From the NCBI RefSeq assembly GCF_021789175.1, contig NZ_CP084560.1:620001-684000 (forward strand): DNA of 64,000 nucleotides. Direction: 5' to 3'. The first letter of the stretch is position 1; each line of letters opens with the position of its first letter. The stretch is from Arthrobacter sp. FW306-2-2C-D06B (GTDB lineage Bacteria > Actinomycetota > Actinomycetes > Actinomycetales > Micrococcaceae). Below the pieces are notes generated by a model. That model saw only the letters and a list, made by a program, of their open reading frames with translations. It did not search any database and was not told the DNA's origin. The translations under genes and the position numbers were made by a program. Positions 50,592 through 58,907 of the stretch are shown piece after piece.

Positions 50592-51074
50592 ATGGTTTTT
50601 GAGGTCGGCGAGACAGTAGTTTACCCTCACCACGGTGCAGCAAAAATTGAAGAAATCAAGATGCGCACTATCAAGGGCGAAGAGAAAATGTATCTCAAGC
50701 TCAAGGTGGCTCAGGGTGATCTGACCATTGAAGTTCCAGCAGAAAACGTAGACCTTGTTGGGGTCCGCGACGTAGTGGGCAAGGAAGGCTTGGAGCACGT
50801 ATTCGACGTTCTCCGTGCCGAGTTCACTGAAGAGCCCACCAACTGGTCCCGTCGCTACAAGGCAAACCTGGAGAAGCTTGCTTCCGGCGACGTCATCAAG
50901 GTTGCAGAGGTTGTCCGCGATCTTTGGCGCCGTGATCACGATCGCGGCCTTTCCGCAGGTGAAAAGCGAATGCTGGCCAAAGCCCGTCAGATTCTGATTT
51001 CAGAACTGGCACTGGCTGAGAAGACCGACGAAGAGAAGGCCGCAAGCGTTCTCGACGAAGTTCTGGCTTCCTAA
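50592..51074 (+). CDS. carD: CarD family RNA-polymerase-binding transcription regulator
   Basis: A 160-residue essential actinobacterial regulator that binds the RNA polymerase beta subunit and stabilises open complexes at rRNA and other promoters. The N-terminal RNAP-interaction domain is '[20 protein letters not shown]' to '[13 protein letters not shown]'; the helical DNA-binding part contains '[17 protein letters not shown]' with the conserved minor-groove Trp in '[20 protein letters not shown]'. ATG 50592 has AAAGGGGAAAG upstream. A GATAAACT -10-like box lies 35 bases upstream. Confidence 0.95.
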   Translation: MVFEVGETVVYPHHGAAKIEEIKMRTIKGEEKMYLKLKVAQGDLTIEVPAENVDLVGVRDVVGKEGLEHVFDVLRAEFTEEPTNWSRRYKANLEKLASGDVIKVAEVVRDLWRRDHDRGLSAGEKRMLAKARQILISELALAEKTDEEKAASVLDEVLAS

Positions 51075-51092
51075 CAGAGATTCAAAGATTTG

Positions 51093-51127
51093 AACCCCGG
51101 TGGCAACCTGCTGCCGGGGTTTCCTTT
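51093..51127 (+). terminator. Terminator downstream of carD
   Basis: AACCCCGG-TGGCA...TGC-TGCCGGGGTT hairpin followed by TCCTTTT. Confidence 0.8.
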
Positions 51128-51156
51128 TGCCCGAAAGCCTTGCTGCCCGCTCCAAA

Positions 51157-51224
51157 GCCCAACTGACTGGCAGTAAGTGTCGTTCTGGGCGCCCAAAACG
51201 ACACCTACTGCGAGCTAGTTGGGC
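51157..51224. repeat. Intergenic palindromic element between carD and ispD, CACTTA type
   Basis: Outer arms GCCCAACT/AGTTGGGC and inner arms GCAGTAAGTGTCGTT (51170-51184) / AACGACACCTACTGC (51197-51211, one mismatch), around a GGCGCC centre. The complement reads ACACTTACTGCC, matching the core of sister elements. Confidence 0.85.
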
Positions 51225-51238
51225 GGGTGGGCACCACG

Positions 51239-51244
51239 TAGGCT
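51239..51244 (+). promoter_or_regulatory. -10 box (TAGGCT) of ispD-ispF
   Basis: TAGGCT, seven bases before ATG 51252; leaderless type. It starts directly behind the palindromic element. Confidence 0.5.
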
Positions 51245-51251
51245 TGGGCGC

Positions 51252-52034
51252 ATGACTACACCATCCCAGCGCGAGGCCACCGCCGTCGTCGTCGTTGCGG
51301 CAGGCTCCGGGGAGCGGCTTGGCTACGGCATGCCCAAGGCGAAAGTTCCACTGGGCGGCGAAACGATCCTCACCCACGCCCTTCGCGGCGTCGCGACGGC
51401 GGACGTTGCCCGCCAGATCTGCGTGGCCGTCCCCGCGGGGGACCTGGAGCTGCGCGAGCTGTGCGAGGAATTCCGGCAGGAACTGGGCGCTGACGGCCCG
51501 CTGATTACCGTCGTCGACGGCGGATCCACCCGTGCCGATTCGGTCCGCGCCGCCCTTGGGGCGGTCCTCGAAGGAACGCGCGCTGTGCTGGTTCACGACG
51601 CCGCGCGTGCGCTGACTCCCGAACGCGTCTTCCACCGGGTTGCCGTGGCGCTCTCGTCCGGCGCCAAAGCGGTCATCCCCGCCATTCCGGTGGTGGATAC
51701 CGTCAAGATGGTTGCGGAAACTGACGGTGACGACGCCGGAATCGCGCCGGAGATCGTCACCGGCACCGCCCCGCGCGAACAACTGCGCGCCGTGCAGACC
51801 CCGCAGGGATTCGACTTTGAGACTTTGTTGCGCGCCCACGCGGCGGCCGCGACGTTCGACGACGAGCAGTCGGCGGCAGTCACGGATGACGCCATGCTGG
51901 TCGAGCTCCTGGGCGTGCCGGTCCACGCGGTCCGGGGCGCCAGCCAGTCGCTGAAGATCACCACGCCGTTGGATCTCATCATTGCCGAAGGCCTGCTGGA
52001 GGGGCCGCTCGGAGTCCGCTGGGTTGAAGGCTGA
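51252..52034 (+). CDS. ispD: 2-C-methyl-D-erythritol 4-phosphate cytidylyltransferase
   Basis: A 260-residue MEP-pathway enzyme forming CDP-methylerythritol. The CTP-binding loop is '[20 protein letters not shown]', followed by '[14 protein letters not shown]' and '[16 protein letters not shown]', all conserved in IspD. ATG 51252 was chosen by its leaderless -10 box. The stop overlaps the ispF start (TGATG), so ispD and ispF are coupled. Confidence 0.95.
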   Translation: MTTPSQREATAVVVVAAGSGERLGYGMPKAKVPLGGETILTHALRGVATADVARQICVAVPAGDLELRELCEEFRQELGADGPLITVVDGGSTRADSVRAALGAVLEGTRAVLVHDAARALTPERVFHRVAVALSSGAKAVIPAIPVVDTVKMVAETDGDDAGIAPEIVTGTAPREQLRAVQTPQGFDFETLLRAHAAAATFDDEQSAAVTDDAMLVELLGVPVHAVRGASQSLKITTPLDLIIAEGLLEGPLGVRWVEG

Positions 52035-52588
52035 TGGCGGACTCGGAGAACGCAGCGATGATTCTGCCACGCACAGGCATCGGGGTGGACGTGCACGCCT
52101 ACGCACCTGACAACGATCCGCAGCCGCTATGGCTCGGCGGGCTGTTTTGGGAGGGGGAGCGCGGACTTTCGGGGCATTCCGACGGCGATTGCGTTGCCCA
52201 CGCGGCTGCTGATGCGCTCTTCTCCGCTTGCGGCATTGGTGATCTCGGCACGCATTTTGGCACCAACCGTCCCGAATTCGCAGGTGCGTCCGGGGTGAAG
52301 TTGCTGGGGGAGGCGGCCAGGATTGTCCGGGCTGCCGGCTTTGAGATCGGGAACGTGGCAGTCCAGTTCGTTGCAAACAGGCCGAAGTTCGGGCCGCGGC
52401 GTGAGGAGTCGCAGCGTGTCCTCAGCGCCGCCGCAGGAGCTTCCGTCAGCGTCACGGCAACCACGAGCGACGGCCTGGGTTTCACGGGGCGGGGAGAGGG
52501 CATCTCCGCTGTCGCCACGGCCCTCGTCTACGCCGTGCCGGCAGCGCCCCAAAGCGATGGCGCCTCAATAGCGCCTCAACAGGGATAG
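52034..52588 (+). CDS. ispF: 2-C-methyl-D-erythritol 2,4-cyclodiphosphate synthase
   Basis: A 184-residue MEP-pathway enzyme, the next but one step after IspD. Zinc ligands are in 'GIGVDVHAY' (Asp, His) and '[16 protein letters not shown]'; '[10 protein letters not shown]' and '[12 protein letters not shown]' are conserved. The C-terminal '[18 protein letters not shown]' is diagnostic. The N-terminus is about ten residues longer than usual; ATG 52058 is an alternative start. Confidence 0.95.
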   Translation: MADSENAAMILPRTGIGVDVHAYAPDNDPQPLWLGGLFWEGERGLSGHSDGDCVAHAAADALFSACGIGDLGTHFGTNRPEFAGASGVKLLGEAARIVRAAGFEIGNVAVQFVANRPKFGPRREESQRVLSAAAGASVSVTATTSDGLGFTGRGEGISAVATALVYAVPAAPQSDGASIAPQQG

Positions 52589-52623
52589 ATGGTGTGCAAC
52601 GAAGCCGGATGGTGCGCATCCGC

Positions 52624-52629
52624 TAATCT
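52624..52629 (+). promoter_or_regulatory. -10 box of cysS
   Basis: TAATCT, six bases before GTG 52636; leaderless type. Confidence 0.5.
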
Positions 52630-52635
52630 GGAGCG

Positions 52636-54099
52636 GTGACCCTGCGCTTTTACGACACTGCATCCGCCGAAGTCCGCGACTTCGTTCCCCTTGAAGCCGG
52701 CAAGGCCAGCGTCTACTACTGCGGTGCCACGGTGCAGGGGATGCCGCACGTGGGACATGTGCGTTCCGCGATCGCCTTCGACCAGTTGACCCGTTGGCTT
52801 GAATACCGCGGCCTGCGTGTCACCGTTGTCCGCAACGTCACTGACATCGACGACAAGATCCTCGCCAAGTCGGCGCAGTCCTTCGGGCCGGACTGGGCCG
52901 AGGAACCCACAGCCAGGGCCGAGGAAGAATGGTGGGCCCTGGCCTACCGCTACGAGCAGGAGTTCGAGCAGGCCTACGATGTCCTGGGCGTTTCCCGCCC
53001 CACCTACGAGCCTCGCGCCACCGGCCACATCCCGGAGATGCACGCCCTCATTCAAAGGCTCATCGACCGCGGCCACGCCTATCCCGCGCTGGACGACTCC
53101 GGCGACGTCTACTTCGACGTCCGCTCCTGGAGCAAGTACGGCTCGCTGACCCGCCAGAACATCGACGACATGCAGGGAGCCGCCGACGTCGAGCCCCAAT
53201 TCAGCAACAGGAAGCGCGACCCGCGCGACTTTGCGCTGTGGAAAGGCTACAAGGACGGGGAGCCGACGACGGCGAGCTGGGTTTCGCCGTGGGGAACAGG
53301 CCGGCCGGGTTGGCACCTTGAATGCTCCGCCATGGCCACGAAGTACCTGGGCCAGCAATTCGACATCCACGGCGGCGGATTGGACCTCCGCTTCCCGCAC
53401 CACGAGAACGAGATGGCACAATCGCAGGCCGCGGGTGACGGATTCGCCAACTTCTGGCTGCACAACGGCATGGTCACGTATGAGGGCGAAAAGATGTCCA
53501 AATCCGTTGGCAACACAGTGAGCCCCGGAGAGATGCTTGAGCTGGCGAGTCCCCGCGTTGTCCGGTACTACCTTGGCCAGGCGCAGTACCGCTCCGTCCT
53601 GGACTACCGGCCCACGTCGCTCCAGGAGGCTGCGGCCGCAGTGGAGCGGATCTATGGCTTTGTTGCAAAGGCTTCCAAGAAGTTCGGTGGTGATTTCGCC
53701 GCGCACCCTGAGTCGAGCCCCGTGCCTGACGCCTTTGCTTCTGCCATGGATGACGACCTCAACGTCCCGCAGGCCCTTGGCGCGCTGCACGAGACTGTCC
53801 GTGCGGGAAACACGGCGCTGGCGTCCGGGGACGACGCCGCGGCCGCGCAGGCGCTCCAGGCCGTGATGGCCATGACCACCGTGCTTGGACTGAACGACGT
53901 CCGCGGCGAAGTCCAGGAGAACTCCGAGACGGCCCAGGCCCTGGAGGTCCTCGTGGAAGCCCAGCTGCAGGCGCGCGCCGAGGCACGGGTCAACAAGGAT
54001 TGGGCGGCGTCCGACGCGATCCGCGACACTCTCGCAGCAGCCGGTATCGCCGTCGAGGATGGCGCCGATGGAGCCAGCTGGAGCCTCAAGCGGGACTGA
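52636..54099 (+). CDS. cysS: Cysteinyl-tRNA synthetase
   Basis: A 487-residue class I synthetase. The HIGH motif is '[15 protein letters not shown]', the KMSKS loop '[10 protein letters not shown]', and zinc ligands include the Cys in 'YYCGATVQG' and 'LECSAM' with His in '[10 protein letters not shown]'. The C-terminal DALR-type helical domain ends '[20 protein letters not shown]'. GTG start from the leaderless -10 box. rlmB follows 79 bp downstream as in mycobacteria. Confidence 0.96.
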   Translation: MTLRFYDTASAEVRDFVPLEAGKASVYYCGATVQGMPHVGHVRSAIAFDQLTRWLEYRGLRVTVVRNVTDIDDKILAKSAQSFGPDWAEEPTARAEEEWWALAYRYEQEFEQAYDVLGVSRPTYEPRATGHIPEMHALIQRLIDRGHAYPALDDSGDVYFDVRSWSKYGSLTRQNIDDMQGAADVEPQFSNRKRDPRDFALWKGYKDGEPTTASWVSPWGTGRPGWHLECSAMATKYLGQQFDIHGGGLDLRFPHHENEMAQSQAAGDGFANFWLHNGMVTYEGEKMSKSVGNTVSPGEMLELASPRVVRYYLGQAQYRSVLDYRPTSLQEAAAAVERIYGFVAKASKKFGGDFAAHPESSPVPDAFASAMDDDLNVPQALGALHETVRAGNTALASGDDAAAAQALQAVMAMTTVLGLNDVRGEVQENSETAQALEVLVEAQLQARAEARVNKDWAASDAIRDTLAAAGIAVEDGADGASWSLKRD

Positions 54100-54178
54100 G
54101 AAACCGCCGTCGTCCCGATTTAAGTTGATTCAGTAGACTTGATTGCAGACGTACTCAACACAATCAAGGGTGGAATTC

Positions 54179-55174
54179 ATGGCCAACAACGGTCGCCGGG
54201 CTGTCAAGAGCAAGAAGGGCCCCACCACCGGAACCGGTGGCCACGGTCGAAAGGCCCTCGAAGGCCGGGGTCCAACCCCCAAGGCTGAGGACCGCGAGTA
54301 CCACAAGGCGTACAAGAGCAAGCAGCTTGCCGAGCGCTCCGCGGCGAAGCGCGCGGCCGGGGGCGCCAGCCGCTCCAATCCGGGCGCCCGCTCAGGCCCT
54401 AAGGGCCGCGCTACTGAGGAAGTCGTCACAGGACGCAACTCCGTGGTGGAGGCGCTTCGCGCCGGAATCCCCGCGAAGGCACTGCACGTTGCCATTCGGA
54501 TCGAGATGGACGACCGCGTCAAGGAGTCCCTCAAGCTCGCCGCCGAACGTGGCATCCCGCTGCTGGAAACCGGTAAGCCCGAGCTGGACCGCATGACCGA
54601 AGACGCTGTGCACCAGGGCCTCGTACTGCAGATCCCGCCGTACGAATACCAGGACGCTTACGACCTCGCCGAAGAGACGGTCACCAAGTGGAAGAAGGGG
54701 TACATCCCCAACGCGCCCCTCTTCGTCGCGCTCGACGGCATCACCGACCCGCGCAACCTGGGCGCCATCATCCGCTCCGTTTCCGCCTTCAGCGGCCACG
54801 GCGTGATTGTCCCGGAGCGCCGCTCCGTCGGCGTCACTGCTTCGGCTTGGAAGACCAGCGCCGGCGCGGCGGTCCGCGTTCCCGTGGCCCGCGCCGCCAA
54901 CCTGAACAACGCGCTCAAGCAGTTCAAGCAGATGGGCATCTTCGTGCTGGGCCTGGACGGCGACGGCGATGTTTCGCTGCCGGATCTGGCCCTGGCCACT
55001 GATCCCGTGTGCATTGTGGTGGGTTCCGAGGGCAAGGGCCTCAGCCGCCTGGTCCGCGAAAACTGCGACCAGATCATCTCCATCCCGATCGACTCCGCGA
55101 TGGAATCGCTCAACGCCTCGATGGCCGTGGGCATCTCGCTGTATGAGATCTCAAGGCAGCGCGCAGCCAAATAG
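54179..55174 (+). CDS. rlmB: 23S rRNA (guanosine-2'-O-)-methyltransferase RlmB
   Basis: A 331-residue SpoU/TrmH-family methyltransferase that modifies G2251 of 23S rRNA. A basic, disordered N-terminus ('NNGRRAVKSKKGPTT') leads to the substrate-binding domain ('VTGRNSVVEALRAG') and the knotted SPOUT domain: motif 1 'GITDPRNLGAIIRS', motif 2 'CIVVGSEGKGLSRLV', motif 3 'IPIDSAMESLNASMAVGI'. ATG 54179 has GGGTGG upstream; a TAGACT box lies about 40 bases upstream. Confidence 0.94.
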   Translation: MANNGRRAVKSKKGPTTGTGGHGRKALEGRGPTPKAEDREYHKAYKSKQLAERSAAKRAAGGASRSNPGARSGPKGRATEEVVTGRNSVVEALRAGIPAKALHVAIRIEMDDRVKESLKLAAERGIPLLETGKPELDRMTEDAVHQGLVLQIPPYEYQDAYDLAEETVTKWKKGYIPNAPLFVALDGITDPRNLGAIIRSVSAFSGHGVIVPERRSVGVTASAWKTSAGAAVRVPVARAANLNNALKQFKQMGIFVLGLDGDGDVSLPDLALATDPVCIVVGSEGKGLSRLVRENCDQIISIPIDSAMESLNASMAVGISLYEISRQRAAK

Positions 55175-55208
55175 CCAGTTGGATGGCGGCACAGCCGCCG
55201 CCCAAAAG

Positions 55209-55278
55209 CCAACGCTCGCTCACTTATGGCGCCAAATACGGCAACGCTCGCTCACTTCTTTTGGTGAGCGAGCGTTGC
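55209..55278. repeat. Intergenic palindromic element with duplicated arm, CACTTA type
   Basis: SCAACGCTCGCTCACTT occurs at 55209-55225 and 55241-55257, and its complement GTGAGCGAGCGTTGC at 55264-55278. A GGCGCC centre lies between the two direct copies. Either copy can pair with the complement. Located between convergent genes. Confidence 0.85.
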
Positions 55279-55298
55279 TGTTCCCTTGGAAGTCGGGG

Positions 55299-56111
55299 TT
55301 AGAAGTCGCGGCGGTTCGCCAGGACCGGAAGCCTGACCCGCGCTTCCTCGACGACGGCGGCGTCCAGCTCCGCGAACAAGAGGCCGGGTTCGGCGTCGAG
55401 CTCTTCGAGCACGTTCCCCCAGGGGGACACGACGACGGAGTGCCCCACTCCGGTGGGCGCCGCACCCTTGGGTTCACGGCCCTGGCTCGCGGGATCGCCT
55501 TGGCCGCACGCCAGCACGAAGGTCGTGGTGTCGATCGCCCGGGCACGCGCGAGCAGCTTCCACTGCTCCGCCTTCCCAGGCCCGGCACCCCAGGAAGCGG
55601 AGACGATATTCACCTCGGCGCCTCGGTCGGCGTTGGCGGTGAAGAGGGCCGGGAAACGGATGTCGTAGCAGGTGGCCAGGCCAAAGGTGAGGCCTCCGGC
55701 GTCGAACGTCACCGGATCCGTGCCGGCGTCGACGGTATCGGATTCCGCAAAGCCGAAGGCGTCGAAGAGGTGGATCTTGTCGTAGCTGGTGTCCACCCCG
55801 GGCCCGGTGGCGATCAGGGTGTTCCGGACTTTGCCGTTGCTGCTGCCGTCGGAGGCCAGTCCGGGGGTGAACATTCCGGCCACGATCACGATCCCAAGAT
55901 CCTGGGCGATCTTCCGCACCTGGCTGGCCCATGGCCCGTCCAGGGGCTCCGCGATGTCGAGCAGGGAATTCCCGAACGCCCGCATAGTCGCTTCCGGGAA
56001 TACCACGAGTTCGGCGCCGCCCTCTTTTGCCCGGCGGGCGTAACCTTCCAACAGGAGCAGGTTGTCTGCCAGCTCGCGGCCGCTGATGAGTTGAGCAAGG
56101 GCGATTCGCAC
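55299..56111 (-). CDS. Carbon-nitrogen hydrolase (nitrilase superfamily)
   Basis: A 270-residue cytosolic amidase-type enzyme. The catalytic Glu-Lys-Cys triad is visible in 'VVFPEATMRAFG', 'YDKIHLFDAFG' and 'GLATCYDIRFPALF'. Members hydrolyse small amides such as omega-amides or deaminated glutathione. GTG 56111 has GGAGG at five bases; longer upstream frames are GC-rich noise. Confidence 0.9.
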   Translation of the reverse strand: MRIALAQLISGRELADNLLLLEGYARRAKEGGAELVVFPEATMRAFGNSLLDIAEPLDGPWASQVRKIAQDLGIVIVAGMFTPGLASDGSSNGKVRNTLIATGPGVDTSYDKIHLFDAFGFAESDTVDAGTDPVTFDAGGLTFGLATCYDIRFPALFTANADRGAEVNIVSASWGAGPGKAEQWKLLARARAIDTTTFVLACGQGDPASQGREPKGAAPTGVGHSVVVSPWGNVLEELDAEPGLLFAELDAAVVEEARVRLPVLANRRDF

Positions 56112-56172
56112 AATTACCTCCACATTGGTGTATAGCCAAAGTATGCAACGACCGCGCCGAGGATACGAACTC

Positions 56173-56192
56173 ATGCGCGCGGGCGCGCGCAT
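56173..56192. repeat. Alternating GC palindrome
   Basis: ATGCGCGC-GGGC-GCGCGCAT, an 8-bp perfect palindrome with a 4-base centre, in the 280-bp gap between the amidase gene and glgX. The rest of this gap holds their promoters; nothing else was recognised. Confidence 0.6.
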
Positions 56193-56377
56193 TCGGCGCA
56201 ATCGACACAATCCGCTCAAACGACCGGTTTCACGAAAAGCGCAACGAGCCGGGTGATTCGACGTTTCAGCAGGTGAGCGGCTTGTTTGCGTTCGCAGGGG
56301 CCGCCAGCTTGGTTCCGACTGGCGGGCTTGGCCACTGTCATATGGGCCGCGGGGAAGGGAGAATTGGCGTCGGAGAC

Positions 56378-56383
56378 TAAACT
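56378..56383 (+). promoter_or_regulatory. -10 box of glgX
   Basis: TAAACT, eight bases before ATG 56392; no Shine-Dalgarno sequence. Confidence 0.45.
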
Positions 56384-56391
56384 CTCAACTA

Positions 56392-58500
56392 ATGGTTATG
56401 CCGATTTTTGACACAGCATCTACAGTGGACGCCTCGCGGCCGTCGCCGCTCGGGCTGAGTGTTCCGCTGCCTGGGAAGTCCGACCGTGGCACCCCCTCGC
56501 CGGACCGGGTCAACGTCGCCGTGTGGTCCCCAGGACTCACGCGAGTCGAAATCGCCTACAAAGCCCCCGGCGACTCCTGGAAGGTCCACACGCTGCCCAA
56601 CCTTGAGGACGGCGTGCACCACGGGATTGTGGACGGGCTGCCGCCCGGCACCCGGTACGGCTTCCGCGCAGCGGCCCACGAGGACGCGATTCCACTGTCG
56701 GTTCCTGCTCCGGACTTTGACGCCGACGACGCCGAGCAGCTGTTGCTGGATCCCTACGGCCAGGCGGTGCACCAGCGCGGAGAGCTGCTGACCTCCGTAC
56801 GGATGGAATCGGCTTTCGATTGGGGCGACGATCGGCTGCTTCGCACGCCGTGGCGGGACACGATTGTCTACGAGGCCCACGTCCGCGGCCAAAGCATGCT
56901 GCACCCGGACATCCCCGAGCACCTCCGCGGCACCTACGCGGGCATGGCACACCCGGCCATGATCGAGCACTTCCACTCATTAGGGGTGACGGCCGTTCAA
57001 TTGCTGCCCATCCACTTCCACATGGACGAGCAGCACCTGCAGTACTTGGGCCTGACCAATTACTGGGGATACAACACTGCGGCGTTCTTTGCGCCACACG
57101 CGGACTACGCCACGCAAGCCGCCCAGCAGGCGGGGCCGCACGCCGTTCAGGACGAGCTCAAGGGCATGGTGAAGCTCTTGCATGCCGCGGGGATCGAAGT
57201 GATCCTCGACGTCGTCTACAACCATACGGCGGAAGGCGGGCCCGACGGCGATACCTCCAGTTTCAGGGGCCTGGGCGAGCGGCAGTACTACCGCCACGAT
57301 GCCCACGGCCGTTACCTTGACACGACAGGCTGCGGCAACACCCTCAACTTCGCCGAACCCAGGGTGGTGGACCTGGCCATTGACTCGCTGCGATATTGGG
57401 CGGACGAATTCCACATAGACGGCTTCCGTTTCGACCTTGCGGTGACGCTGTGCCGCAATGCGGGCAATGAATTCGACCCTGAGCACCCATTCTTGAAACG
57501 GATCGCCCAGGACCCGGTGCTTTCCAAGACCAAGCTCATTTCCGAACCCTGGGATGTGGGCTATGGCGGCTGGCAGACCGGGCGGTTCCCCGAGGGATGG
57601 GTGGACTGGAATGATCATTTCCGCGACGGCGTGCGCCGTTTTTGGCTCTCAGAGCGGGGCGCTGCCGACGGCGGGATGTCCGGAAGCACCATGGGAGATC
57701 TCGCCGACGCCTTGACGGGCTCGGCCCGGGTCTTTGAACCTTCAGGACGCTCCAGGCTCGCCTCGCTCAACTTCGTCACGGCCCACGACGGCTTCACCCT
57801 GACCGATCTGGTGTCCTACGACCGTAAGCACAACGAGGCCAACGGCGAGCAAAACCGCGACGGGCAGACCAACAGCCTCAGCTATAACCACGGATTCGAA
57901 GGCCGCACGGAAAACGAGACAATCCTCGCTGCCCGTGCCCTTTCCAAGCGGAACCTCATGACCACTTTGATGATCTCCATTGGAGTACCCATGATCACCG
58001 CTGGCGACGAGCTCGGACGCACACAGCAGGGAAACAACAATGCCTATTGCCAGGACAACCCCCTGACGTGGATCGACTGGACCCAGACACCCGAATCGCA
58101 TGACATGCTGCGGAGCACCAAACGGGTGATACGGCTCCGGAAAGAGTTCCTGCAAGCCCAGGACGCCGGCTTCCCGGACAGCGGGACGGGCCTGGATTGG
58201 TTTGATGAGAAGGGCCAGCCCATGACGGCGGCCCGTTGGCATGATCCCTCCCGGCGTGTTGTGCAACTCTTGGTGAGCTCGGAAGGCGGCGCCTACCGCG
58301 GCTTGCTTGTGATCAACGGGAACAAGGATGACCAAAAGGTCGTCCTGCCCAAACTGCTCGCCGAATCCGGGACCGGCAGCCGGATGTTCGAACTAAGGCT
58401 GACAACGTCCGAGCTCAATGACCGCAGGCAAGGAGCGCTCGTTGCGGCAGGCGAACGGGAAGTCGTCCAAGGCAACACCATCAACATCTACCGCACCTAG
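56392..58500 (+). CDS. glgX: Glycogen debranching enzyme GlgX
   Basis: A 702-residue GH13 isoamylase-type enzyme that removes short branches from phosphorylase-trimmed glycogen. The N-terminal CBM48 region has 'VNVAVWSPGLTRVEIAYK'. GH13 motifs are 'DVVYNHT' (region I), nucleophile Asp in 'DGFRFDLAVTL' (region II), Glu in 'KLISEPWDVG' (region III) and 'FVTAHDGFTLTDLVSY' (region IV). It leads the alpha-glucan block; the barstar-like gene follows six bases after its stop. Confidence 0.94.
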   Translation: MVMPIFDTASTVDASRPSPLGLSVPLPGKSDRGTPSPDRVNVAVWSPGLTRVEIAYKAPGDSWKVHTLPNLEDGVHHGIVDGLPPGTRYGFRAAAHEDAIPLSVPAPDFDADDAEQLLLDPYGQAVHQRGELLTSVRMESAFDWGDDRLLRTPWRDTIVYEAHVRGQSMLHPDIPEHLRGTYAGMAHPAMIEHFHSLGVTAVQLLPIHFHMDEQHLQYLGLTNYWGYNTAAFFAPHADYATQAAQQAGPHAVQDELKGMVKLLHAAGIEVILDVVYNHTAEGGPDGDTSSFRGLGERQYYRHDAHGRYLDTTGCGNTLNFAEPRVVDLAIDSLRYWADEFHIDGFRFDLAVTLCRNAGNEFDPEHPFLKRIAQDPVLSKTKLISEPWDVGYGGWQTGRFPEGWVDWNDHFRDGVRRFWLSERGAADGGMSGSTMGDLADALTGSARVFEPSGRSRLASLNFVTAHDGFTLTDLVSYDRKHNEANGEQNRDGQTNSLSYNHGFEGRTENETILAARALSKRNLMTTLMISIGVPMITAGDELGRTQQGNNNAYCQDNPLTWIDWTQTPESHDMLRSTKRVIRLRKEFLQAQDAGFPDSGTGLDWFDEKGQPMTAARWHDPSRRVVQLLVSSEGGAYRGLLVINGNKDDQKVVLPKLLAESGTGSRMFELRLTTSELNDRRQGALVAAGEREVVQGNTINIYRT

Positions 58501-58505
58501 GAACC

Positions 58506-58865
58506 ATGAAAATCTATTCGGCAGACACGTGGACACTTGAAGAACTACAGGAACAAGTGTCCGACGCCGGCCGCCGCACCGTGATGGTGCCCCCGGCAGC
58601 AAACAGGGAGGGCGTCCTGGAAGTGTTCGGCCAGGTGCTCGATTTCCCCGAGTACGAAGGGGTGGACCTGGATGCGCTCAACGATTCACTCCACGATTTC
58701 GCAGACAGTGTGTCCGAAGACGAGCAACCACCCATCACCCTGATTTGGCAGGTCCCGGCGGCCTACCGGACGGACCGGTCCTTCGGGTTGGTTTGCGAAA
58801 TCCTCCAGGACGCCGAGTTCTACTCCGGGCGGGACCTCGCTGTCATAGCGGTCTTCCAGCAGTAG
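58506..58865 (+). CDS. Barstar family protein
   Basis: A 119-residue acidic protein with the barstar pattern: 'EVFGQVLDFPEYEGVDLDAL' (Phe-Pro-x-Tyr-x-G-x-x-Leu-Asp-Ala-Leu is the hallmark) preceded by 'AANREGVLEVF' and followed by 'SDEDEQPPITLIWQ'-like strand residues ('EDEQPPITLIWQVP'). Barstars inhibit barnase-type ribonucleases. No ribonuclease gene is adjacent; the gene is apparently co-transcribed with glgX. Confidence 0.85.
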   Translation: MKIYSADTWTLEELQEQVSDAGRRTVMVPPAANREGVLEVFGQVLDFPEYEGVDLDALNDSLHDFADSVSEDEQPPITLIWQVPAAYRTDRSFGLVCEILQDAEFYSGRDLAVIAVFQQ

Positions 58866-58870
58866 CTCGA

Positions 58871-58900
58871 CTGGCCGGGGGGTGATGCCCACCCGGCCAG
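58871..58900. terminator. Hairpin between convergent barstar and glgP genes
   Basis: CTGGCCGGG (58871-58879) pairs with CCCGGCCAG (58892-58900), with a further GGG/CCC inside. No long T tract. Confidence 0.55.
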
Positions 58901-58907
58901 CTTGTCG

